A stretch of 64,000 nucleotides of DNA from Trochalopteron elliotii (Eukaryota; Chordata; Aves; Passeriformes; Leiothrichidae), in assembly GCA_024734555.1 (NCBI GenBank), contig JANPWX010019821.1, positions 267,982 through 331,981 on the forward strand, given 5' to 3'. Position numbers and translations under genes: made by a program. Position 1 is the first letter of the stretch, and each line of letters begins with the position of its first letter. Positions 51,901 through 60,240 of this stretch are shown here, in pieces. A model generated the notes under the pieces. It was not told where the DNA came from. It ran no database searches and saw only the letters and a program-made list of their open reading frames with translations.

Positions 51901-52690
51901 TTCTCCCAGTGCCTGAATTTTCTTTTCCCTACCTAGGACACCTGCTATTGAAGATTTAAAACACAGAATTCACTGACAGCCTCAGTCTTTTCCATAATCA
52001 CAATCTCCCATTTCATTCCAGAGAGGGCCCACATTATTCCTTATCCTTTTTGTTAACAACATCCCTGTAGAAGCCCTTCATTTTGTCTGACACCCCTGGT
52101 CAGACTCAATTCTAAGTGGGCCTTAGCTTTCCAAACCTCATCCCTAGCTTCCCATACAATTTTCCTGTATTCCTCCTAAGCCACCTGTCCTCTCTTCCAC
52201 CTCTGCTTCTAAGGTTTTTTCCTCTGAGTTTTTACAGTAGTTCCATTTTTATCTGTGCATGTCTCCTGGAATTTTTCCCCATTTCTTCCTCATTAGGACG
52301 CACCACTCCTGAATTTGGAAGATGCAATCCTTGAATATCAGCGAGCATTCTTGTACCCCTCTGCCCTCCAGGGCTCTATCTCACAGGACTCCACCTAGCA
52401 GACCTCTCAAGAGGCCAAAGTATGCTCTCCTGAAGGCCAGAACAGCAAGCTTGCTCAATGTCTCTCCAGTGCACTGAGAATCTCAAATTCCAATATCTCA
52501 TGGTCACTACAGCCACAGATGCCTTGGAGCATCACATTCTCCACCAGCTTCTTCCTGCTAGTGAGCACAAGATCCAGAACTGCACCTCTTGTCATTGACT
52601 CCTCTATTACTTGTACGAAAAATTGTCACCAACACATTTGAAGGATCCCCCGGTTTGCTTGTGCCCTGCTGTGCTATCACAATATATATG
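51901..52690 (-). mobile_element. CR1 LINE, endonuclease-RT linker region
   Basis: Antisense of the CR1 ORF2 region between the endonuclease and RT. Landmarks on the plus strand are 'ctcatggtcactacagcc' (antisense of the SDHEM-like block), 'cctctcaagaggccaaag' and 'tccagaactgcacctcttg'. The fragment reaches close to 52,690, where the retroviral element inserted. Similarity does not clearly resume on the far side at 58,274. No long frame survives. Confidence 0.75.
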
Positions 52691-52696
52691 ATAAAA
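52691..52696. repeat. Target-site duplication, left copy (ATAAAA)
   Basis: ATAAAA immediately precedes the first LTR and is repeated exactly after the second LTR. A 6-bp duplication is usual for alpha/betaretrovirus-like (class II) integration. Confidence 0.9.
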
Positions 52697-53124
52697 TGTT
52701 ACTGTTTCTTTCATGGGGGTGTGCTATTGCCGGCTAGCAGGAATCCCCGAAACCACAGAAACAGTTCGTGTGGGTCTGTCAGCTCAGCAGGCTGTGCGTG
52801 GGTTCAGGCTTGGAAGAAGGAAGCGTGCTCTCTTGGGTTAATAAGGATGTTTATTCAGTGCAGCCATGTGGAAGGGGCTTTGCCAGAGCCCCTTCTCAGC
52901 ATGGGCGAAGCATGGAGAGAGAGAACTAGACTGGGCCTTGTGTGTTCCTTTTCCCAGCTCGGGGGCTGGGCGGGGAAACGCTCTGACCCAATGGGGAAGG
53001 GAAGGGGGAGGGGTTACATCAGGAGGAACCACAGGGGTCGTCAGGGTAGGGCAGGTGAAAGGGACATACCAAGTACAGACCAAATACAAATACAAATTCA
53101 AGACCTGAAACTCGCATCTCTACA
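52697..53124 (-). mobile_element. 3' LTR (428 bp)
   Basis: On the minus strand it starts TGTAGAGATGCGAG and ends CAGTAACA. It holds an AATAAA signal (plus TTTATT at 52,850-52,855), an ATTGG/CCAAT box and a GGGCGG Sp1-type box in the middle; no clear TATA box was seen. Compared with the other LTR it differs at 52,701, 52,713, 52,748, 52,767 and 52,827, and has one fewer TACAAA unit near 53,090. The 236-codon plus-strand frame beginning at 52,589 runs through this LTR antisense and is not a gene. Confidence 0.92.
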
Positions 53125-53145
53125 TTTCCCTCTTTTTTTTTCTTT
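53125..53145 (-). other. Polypurine tract
   Basis: On the minus strand, 21 consecutive purines (AAAG, nine A, GAGGGAAA) lie directly against the TGTA start of the 3' LTR. This is the position of the plus-strand primer in retroviral replication, and it fixes the orientation of the element. Confidence 0.9.
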
Positions 53146-53214
53146 AAAGATCAAGCTTCTAGACTTAAAAAAACAAAATGGTGTTTCACATTTGGTCAGT
53201 AGACCATTTTTCTA

Positions 53215-53475
53215 TCAAGATAATTTTTTTGGATTTTCTTCATCTTCAGAATCTGCAAACATGCCAGTTGCAGGGGGTGTGGTGTTATCAGAAGTATAAA
53301 CTACACATTTGACAAGACAAAAGACTATTAAAAAACAAAAACAACAATGAACAAAAAGACAGTTCATCCTTGATAAGAAACTCAGACTGCCAGGAGTCCA
53401 ATTCAGCAACAGTTCTTTTAAGTTTGTTCCAGCACTGCTGATAACATTTGGGATGTTCAGATGGATGCTCTGCAT
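53215..53475 (-). other. Short hydrophobic frame upstream of the purine tract
   Basis: A minus-strand frame of 86 codons has a Cys/Phe/Leu-rich hydrophobic stretch of about 19 residues in its middle (after LSRMNCL), then an acidic tail (DSEDEENPKKLS). The position just before the 3' LTR is where the membrane anchor of env would end. No other env feature (surface-unit cysteines, fusion peptide, immunosuppressive-type region) was recognised, so an env remnant is only one possibility. Confidence 0.2.
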
Positions 53476-53962
53476 TTTCAGGAAAGGCTGTTTTCACTTG
53501 CAGGTGTTACAGGACTGGAAACTAGAACAGCAGTACCATTTTGACATTGGTGGGACTTTCTCTTTGTTCTGGCAGGTATTCTGAGACTGCAAAGATAACT
53601 CAAGACATTTTAACAAACACACAACAAAGCGAACAAAAAAGGAACCAATGTGGGAAAAGTCAAGGAGAAAGGGAAAAAAACTTTTCACTGATTTTTGTTT
53701 CACTTTCAAAGGTTCTTTTTCTTTCTCCGCCAAGCTGCAAAGCAGACTTGGGCTCTTCTTTGGGGGGGAAGGATCGGGCTAATTTGAAAATTTCCAAATG
53801 AGCCCAAATTGAGCCAAATTTAAAATGAGGAATGTTGTTATTTTTCCTTGCAATTGCCAAATTTATGTTCTCACACTGGGCAAGGCAGCGTTCTTTTAGA
53901 AGTTTTTTTGAAAGGCTTTTAGAGTTTTTCTTTCTCCTTCACTTTCTCCCCTTTCTCTCCCT

Positions 53963-54880
53963 TCATTTCCCCCATTTTTCTCCATCACTCTGTTCTTTCC
54001 CACCCTTCTTCTTTCTCTCCTCCCTGTTTTCTTGTTTTTGTGAAGACCAGGACGTTATTTCTCCACTCAGCAGACACAGGTCCCCCCGGGCCGCTGCATT
54101 GGAAGCAGGCAGATCATCCCCAGCAGCAGTCTTGACAGCAATCTCCATTCCTTGTTGTTTTGATGTTTGGTGGTCACTGATGTGCAGGATCCTTAACATT
54201 TCAATCAGCAAAGCTATGAAAATTCTGAAAGATCTCAAAAAATCAAAAATCTGTACCATAATTAACACTTCATTTGCTGCTTGTTTAACTTTTTCAAGAA
54301 CAGGATTAGGAATCACCGAGATTTGAAAGAATTCCAACTTAGACCGCCTTTCATTTTGCAATTGTTTTAAAGCTGTTGCCAAATTATTTACATCAAATTG
54401 ATTAATTAGTTTAAAGAATTCTTTTCTTGTGCTTAAAAGAGAATTTGGAGTTTGTGACGCAGCTCAATTGAATTTACAATTGTCTGATTCTAATTTTCCT
54501 TGTCTAGTTTCATTATTATCAGAAACTGCACTTGCAATGTAAGAAAGATTGTTCTTATCTGTTTTTGAACCGGAGTTATCTGCGCTGCAGTTGGAAGAGA
54601 GATCATGTGGGGGGGCGTGGCCACTGCAGGCAGCCGGGGCAGGGCGGGGCCATGCCTCCTGGGGGGTGTTTTGGCTCTTCAGTGACATCAGCCGAAACCT
54701 TGATCTCGGGAGAGGATGAGGGGGAGGAGTTCGGGGACATGTCAGAGGGGAATTCTCGCTAGAACTGGGCAAGAATATGTTCCAGGGCTGTGGGGCAGGC
54801 TGGGAAGGAGAGGCAGGGGACCCCATACCCATGTGGTCAGCGCCAGGTTTCCGAGGGGCTGGCACGGGACGGCACAGCAT
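53963..54880 (-). pseudogene. Unassigned internal ORF of the ERV, broken by one stop
   Basis: On the minus strand a frame opens with ATG at 54,880, runs 138 codons (Pro-rich first half, polar Asn/Ser/Lys-rich second half) and meets TGA at 54,464-54,466. The same frame then continues open to 53,963 with about 150 further codons: charged and helix-like at first, then a hydrophobic stretch (FLRSFRIFIALLIEML), then a Lys/Glu-rich end. The reading frame is unchanged across the stop, so a single nonsense change may separate two parts of one former frame. A short segment near 54,090 (SNAAARGDLCLLSGE) is faintly like the first conserved motif of retroviral dUTPase; that is weak. I do not recognise a family. 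Confidence 0.3.
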
Positions 54881-56470
54881 CCCCCCCCAGCACCCCCTGT
54901 CTCCACGAGGCTGGGATCAGCTCCGCAGGCGGCCCCGGTAAAGTCAGGCCGGGCTGGGCCATGCCACGGCAGCGGCGGCAGTGTGACAGGGCTCTCTGCC
55001 TGCCCGCCATGCCCCGCGCAGGAGCAGAGCTGCTCTGTTTTGGGACCGCAGGGAGCAGGCACAGGGAACTGGGTCTCCACCCCAGGGCTCTGCCAAGGTG
55101 GAGACAGGCTCTCGCGGGGAGTGCGGGGCAGCTCAGGGGTCGCCCCTGCTCCGCTGTGGGAACTGCACGAATCGGGATGGAGGGGCTCTGCCGCGCCTTC
55201 ACTGCCGCAGGGCGACGAGGTGCAGCCACGCCGTGCTTGCCCACTCTGCAGCGACCGAGGGCGGCTCCACTGCCTCCGCGAGCCGGGGGGCTCCAGGGTG
55301 GGGGCCCGCCACACTCGCAAGCTGCAGGGAGCCAGGGCGGGGGTTCCCTGCTTCCTGCTCTCACTGCCCTTTTCCCCCACCTCACGGCGGCCGCCGCCAT
55401 CCCATGAGGGAGGTGCCGGACTGCCGCGGGTTGCCCCTGCTCCGCTTTGTGGGGGGAGTGGCAGCGCCTGCTACCCCCTCACACATTCAGGGGAAGAATC
55501 AGAAGATTCGCAGCTACTTCTTTGTGGGGAGAGAGAACCCCGCCACCTGGGGGGGTGCAGGAGAGGGGACCGCCCCCACCGTTGAGGTGGCAGCTGCAGT
55601 GCCGGGCGGAGCGGGCCAGGGCTGCCCCCCACGCACCGGCCGGGCATAGGGATGAGGGGCGAAAGCCCCTCCCGCGCGCACGGCTTGGCTCGGGGCTGCG
55701 CCGCTTCTCCACGCCCGCCGCCGCACACAGAAACAGGCAGAGAGCGGCCACTCCATCCACATGGCTCAGCTGGGAGCTGCAAGCCGTTCCCACAGCGATC
55801 AAAGCCAGGCAAGTAATGCTCCCCTCGCCCGCGCGGCACGGGGGCATGCGGGAGAGAGGCTTGCCAGTGCCGCTGGTCGGAGAAAGCCAGGCGGTGCTGT
55901 TTGCCCTGCCCACACCTCTCGGCGTGGCTTTCAAAGGCAAGCAGAGAACACCTTTCTTGCCCGCACTGCGCGAACCCGCGGTACTCCGCCGGGGAGTGAG
56001 GCTGCTCCAGCTTGAACCCGTGGGGGGGCTGCAAGGGTTTGCGTTGTGCCTGCTCACCCCGTGGCAACCGGGGGGGACCCAGCCACTCCCACGAGCCGCG
56101 GAGCTCCAGAGCAGGGACCCGCCGCTACTCTGAGGGAGAGGGAGATCCCTCGCTGGATGTCGAAACCAATCCCTCTCTGCCACGGCTTTCGCGGCTGCGC
56201 TCGCATCACAGAGACGGAGACCAGGAAGGAAAGAGGACATTCACCCGCTGCCCGCTGCGCCTCCTGGTGGGGGCCAGGCTGCGCCTCCTCCGCCTCTGGG
56301 GGGGTGAGGGGCAGTCTCGGAGGAGAGAATCATGGCAGCACTTGTCCACCGGTACACGCTTCCACCTGCCGCTTCTAGCCTGCAACCTGCACTGGCTGAA
56401 ACCTGGTCTCTCCCCACCTCCCCCACCAGGGTTCCACGTGCCTGCTTCCTCCTCTGACTGAGGAGTCGTG
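54590..56470. other. CpG-dense GC-rich core of the ERV
   Basis: About 1.9 kb is far richer in G+C and in CpG than any other part of the window. It contains frames of 180-290 codons on both strands at once (for example plus 54,716-55,585 and minus 56,240-55,479). Simultaneous openness in several frames is what stop-poor GC-rich DNA gives, so none is called a gene. Undecayed CpGs fit a recent insertion. On the retroviral sense strand the translation is Pro/Ser/Gly/Arg-rich. It may be an expanded proline-rich gag spacer or captured host sequence; the sequence alone does not tell. Confidence 0.7.
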
Positions 56471-56680
56471 CAGGCACTGGGGGGACATCAAATGAACCTT
56501 GATTCCCCGTTTTTTCACAACAAACACAAACAACACGACAAACTGGGGTTTTTTTCAACACAGGGGGAGTTGGGGGTGGGTTTTCCACTGCTGCCTGGCC
56601 ATGGTAACAGTGAAGACTCCAGGAAGAAAGGCCAATTTCCCCCGGGGGAAATGGGGACAAACTCCCTGTCAGAGTTGGGG

Positions 56681-57127
56681 TCAGAGAAAAAGCATTCCTC
56701 CGCCATTTCCAAACTGGCTTGCCGGTTCACCACGGTCAGAAGGGAGGAGGGACCCACTTCTGTCTCTGATAGGACACTTGCATTGGAAAGGAAAGGGGCG
56801 GAGCTCTGGGACAGAGCGGCTTTTCTGTGAGACCAGTTTTTCTGGTTTTCCCCGATGAGCCAGGATTGCTAGCATTTGGAGAGGGTAATTAGTATACTTT
56901 GCAACTTTAAAATTTCCTTTTTGGGCCAAATTGTTAAATTTTTCACTCACTGCATCCCAGAATTTTAAATCTCCACATAAATGCACATTGGTCTCAGGGA
57001 AGAGATCAAAAGGCAGCTTAATAAAGTTTTTCAAGTCAATCACAGAAAATTTAGCTTTTGATTTTAACAAATCTGCACAGATCTTAAAGTACGCATTCCT
57101 TTCCTCTGCAGAAAAATTTGCACCCAT
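56681..57127 (-). CDS. gag: Gag matrix-like frame, truncated (ERV)
   Basis: The minus-strand ATG at 57,127 starts a 148-codon frame with Met-Gly at positions 1-2, the N-myristoylation context of retroviral matrix proteins. Residues 1-95 are small, helical in character and rich in Lys, Phe and Leu (ANFSAEERNAYFKICADLL near the start; FWDAVSEKFNNLA in the middle), resembling the matrix domain of betaretrovirus-like Gag. The last 50 residues lose that character, and the frame stops at 56,681. Complete Gag proteins are several times longer; no capsid major homology region and no CCHC zinc knuckle was found downstream. The frame is also open for 89 codons before the ATG, but that part lies in the leader. 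It is an incomplete gag, perhaps retained because the RNA region is needed for packaging (inference). Confidence 0.5.
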   Translation of the reverse strand: MGANFSAEERNAYFKICADLLKSKAKFSVIDLKNFIKLPFDLFPETNVHLCGDLKFWDAVSEKFNNLAQKGNFKVAKYTNYPLQMLAILAHRGKPEKLVSQKSRSVPELRPFPFQCKCPIRDRSGSLLPSDRGEPASQFGNGGGMLFL

Positions 57128-57813
57128 GTCTGCAGCAGGTTTTACAATACCACAAAAGTAGGAAAAATTAAAAGCTCCACCACTCCTGCCACGTGTTCTG
57201 TGGAAGGGGGATGGCCGCGCCTGCCACGGGCCACCAGGTGGCACTGTAGAACAAAGACGCAAACGCGCAAAATTCGCAGAACCCCAGAGCCACAAGGTTT
57301 TCGCAGAGGGACAGAGACAGAGGGGAAGGAAGACAAAATGGCCACCCAGACAGTTTTTTAACCAAAGGAACTGCAAATTTGCAAGTTCCACCACGACTGC
57401 GCAGTCTACTTCCCAAAATTCTTTCCTCCCTCAGGAGAAAGAGACCATGGGCCTGAAGCCCTGTTCACTTAGGAACAACTAAAAAATGGTTAAACTCACC
57501 ATCTGGGGCATAGAGAAGAAACTCATGGTGCTGTAAGATCCAATCCTTTTGAAAGGTCTTTCCCGGTGCTCTGGAAAGCTACCCTTTCTTCTGCTGGAGA
57601 TGGTGGCCAACAGCAACAGGACAGCCAAAGAGAAATTTCCCTCTGAATCCTCTGTGGGTTTTTCAGAGTTCTCTGTGTCGTAGAGCCTGCCTTCAGCAGA
57701 ACTCACGCTGGCTGCTCTGCTCCCACGCGTCGCTGGGCACCCCTGGAACTACTTGTCCTCTCTGGGGCATGCTGCTCTTCTGGGGTTCCTTGCTGAGCTG
57801 AAATGGAGCCTTG
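57128..57813 (-). promoter_or_regulatory. ERV leader with candidate splice donors
   Basis: About 690 bases lie between the primer-binding site and the gag ATG on the minus strand. Two GTGAGT words fit the splice-donor consensus: ATG|GTGAGT (donor at plus 57,499, complement at 57,494-57,499) and AGC|GTGAGT (complement at 57,701-57,706). Retroviral leaders normally hold a major splice donor and packaging signals; which site is used, if any, is unknown. Confidence 0.4.
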
Positions 57814-57831
57814 CCAAACATTGTGACGCCA
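57814..57831 (-). other. Candidate primer-binding site of the ERV
   Basis: Two bases after the 5' LTR end, the minus strand reads TGGCGTCACAATGTTTGG. The TGG start and the spacing are right. The first seven bases fit the 3' end of tRNA-Asn, but the remainder does not clearly match a tRNA I can recall, so the primer is unassigned. Confidence 0.55.
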
Positions 57832-57833
57832 TC

Positions 57834-58267
57834 TGTTGCTGTTTCTTTCGTGGGGGTGTGCTATTGCCGGCTAGCAGGAATCCCTGAAACCACAGAAACA
57901 GTTTGTGTGGGTCTGTCAGCTCAGCAGGCTGTGCGTGGGTTCAGGCTTGGAAGAAGGAAGCGTACTCTCTTGGGTTAATAAGGATGTTTATTCAGTGCAG
58001 CCATGTGGAAGGGGCTTTGCCAGAGCCCCTTCTCAGCATGGGCGAAGCATGGAGAGAGAGAACTAGACTGGGCCTTGTGTGTTCCTTTTCCCAGCTCGGG
58101 GGCTGGGCGGGGAAACGCTCTGACCCAATGGGGAAGGGAAGGGGGAGGGGTTACATCAGGAGGAACCACAGGGGTCGTCAGGGTAGGGCAGGTGAAAGGG
58201 ACATACCAAGTACAGACCAAATACAAATACAAATACAAATTCAAGACCTGAAACTCGCATCTCTACA
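57834..58267 (-). mobile_element. 5' LTR (434 bp)
   Basis: Near-identical to the 3' LTR, with one extra TACAAA unit. On the minus strand it starts TGTAGAG and ends CAGCAACA. AATAAA lies at plus 57,987-57,992. The same CCAAT and GGGCGG boxes are present, so it could act as a promoter reading into the element (toward lower coordinates). Confidence 0.92.
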
Positions 58268-58273
58268 ATAAAA
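58268..58273. repeat. Target-site duplication, right copy (ATAAAA)
   Basis: Exact second copy of the hexamer directly after the 5' LTR. Confidence 0.9.
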
Positions 58274-60104
58274 TTTTTTGGTAAAAATATTTAAATGTAT
58301 ATTAAAAATAATATTAATATATGCTAATTTATGCCAATAAATATTGTCCATAACTCAACTGTGGTCTTTAAAAACTGAAGAAGTCTCATACAAGGTAACC
58401 AAATAAGAGAAAAGGGGAAGAAAATGCCACTACACAATATACACAATCCATACTAAAGATCTTTATCTGATAAAGATAAAGCCCTGCATCAGGTGCCCAG
58501 GAGAAAACAAAACTCTGCCTCTGAACTTTTGGGGTTTCACACCACAGCTTTCACAAACAAACATTAACACCCTTTCTCGCTACTCCTTGCTAGAAGAAAA
58601 TATCCTGTATCCAGAGACAATAATAGTCCTTAAACACAAAGCAGCACTGCTCATGACACGGTGTTTACATGCTAGTTCTCTCTCAGGTGAAATACAACCT
58701 GGACTTTTGTATTGTATTTTAATACAAGAACAGCTGCAGTGATTTAGCAATATTTATATGTGCTTACATACAGGGTAGACAGACTATCAGAGCAATACCA
58801 GTATTCAGAAAATTCTGCAAAGTCTCCAGTAGTATCTTGCCATATTGAAGAAATAAGACCAAGGATATTTTTCTTTCTTTCTTGAGCTTTGCCTTGTCAG
58901 GTTTTTGCCTTTTAATCCTCCCACAGCCTTTAAAGAATCCCACTACACTATGTCTAGTGTTCCCTTAAAAAATACAAATCTTCCTTCGCTGTTATTTAAA
59001 GCATTTTACTCCCTACCAGGTACACATGGAATGTAAAAGTGATTTACTAAGCATCTAGAATGGCTTTTACATGTGAATTTTCCACAGAAGGGATGCTTGC
59101 AGCAAATACTTTATCAACTCAGACACAGCAAAAAAGTTTACTTTCTTCAATATCATACAAAATATCAGTTAAGAAACACTGCCAGATGCCTAAGTAATCA
59201 ACCAACTGGATGTATGCAGCATCAGTGTGTTTCTGTACCCCTGTATCAAGCAGAAAACAGTGATCCCCAAGTTGGATAAGAGCTTCTGATCGAGCACTGC
59301 AAAGAAATTACCATAATCACACAGCAAAATATGCTGATCATGTTATGTCCATTACCATAAAAGCAATAAAATATTAAATAACAAAAGAAAGTCAAGCTTT
59401 GTTTCAGATGCAGCGGAGGATTCTCATGGTAGTCTCTTCACTTTGGATTCCCACTTTAGGTAGTAACTAATTCTCAGTAAAGCCTCTCTATCGTTTACAT
59501 GTAATCTGTTACTGAAATATCATACTAATTTTGTCTGAATTAAACCTATTCCTCAACTAACCCCGCTGCTACTTTAAAACTTAAAGGATCTTCTTTGCAC
59601 TCCCAGGAAAGAAATTCTCATATTGTCTCCAATAACCAATAAGTTTACAGAAAATCATAAAGGGTTTTATCTTCTAGTTCAGATAGTTTAAACTCAATAT
59701 AATTAATTTCCATTTACACATTCAAAACTTCAAAAAAGTATCTGTCTTTATGACCAGTGGATATATTCCTCAAAATTAAGATGGTTTAAAAAGCACATGA
59801 AGACATAACATATCCTGTCAGATATCCAAAAGATTCATTATCTAGAAGTGCATCTGCCTCCACTTTTATGCAAAATATCAGCAATGGGCAGAAGGCAGAC
59901 ATTGAATTCCACCAATATTCTGTTATTCTGTGATCTCCAAAATCATATGAGAAACTTCTGATGAACCCAAAAAAAATCTTAATGATTTTTCTCCTAAACA
60001 GTGCATTCTTTACACACCATATAGAAAAGAAACCACCAAGAAATGCAGCATGAAGGACAGGAGGTCAGATTGAGAAGCTGGGCCCATGAGAACCCACTAC
60101 ATCA
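58274..60104. other. Unique AT-rich sequence
   Basis: No exon was recognised. The 'attctgttattctgtgatc' near 59,919 resembles a CR1 terminal repeat, but no body was identified upstream of it. Confidence 0.5.
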
Positions 60105-60240
60105 TTCAACTTTGTGTCATCTACAAACCTGCGGTGGCTGCACACAATCCCACTGTCTGTATCATTGATAAAGATATTAAAGGGAGATAATAAAGAACAA
60201 TAGACCCAAGACAGAGCCATGAGGGACCCTACTGTATTTA
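60105..60240 (-). mobile_element. CR1 LINE RT fragment (worn)
   Basis: Plus strand 'tgtgtcatctacaaacctg', 'caatcccactgtctgtatc', 'attgataaagatattaaag' and 'cagagccatgagggaccc' are the antisense of the CR1 RT palm around the catalytic box. It is short and strongly diverged. Confidence 0.75.

Larger units (their letters stand above)
52697..58267 (-). mobile_element. Young endogenous retrovirus, ERVK-like, no pol seen
   Basis: A complete proviral frame: 3' LTR (52,697-53,124), polypurine tract, 4.7-kb interior, primer-binding-site candidate and 5' LTR (57,834-58,267), bounded by a perfect 6-bp duplication. Orientation is minus, shown by the purine tract next to the 3' LTR, the AATAAA in each LTR and the gag-like start. 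The LTRs differ by five transitions, three of them at CpG sites, and one 6-bp repeat unit, so insertion is recent (likely a few million years, inferred). No RT, RNase H or integrase motif and no full envelope is visible; 4.7 kb is too short for gag, pol and env. The element would need proteins from an autonomous relative. The class II label rests on the 6-bp duplication and the matrix-like gag start. Confidence 0.9.

Noticed and set aside
52589..53299. 236-codon plus-strand open frame
   Set aside because: It runs antisense through the 3' LTR and purine tract of the ERV; the matching frame recurs in the other LTR (57,903-58,271). It is a by-product of LTR sequence.
55479..56240. 253-codon minus-strand frame in the GC-rich core
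   Set aside because: It is co-oriented with the ERV, but equally long frames occur on the other strand and in other phases. No gag or pol motif was found, so openness is explained by composition.
57479..57706. 75-codon minus-strand frame with a Leu-rich stretch in the ERV leader
   Set aside because: The frame does not begin with ATG (the first codon is GTG within a splice-donor-like GTGAGT), so it is not called as an upstream coding frame.
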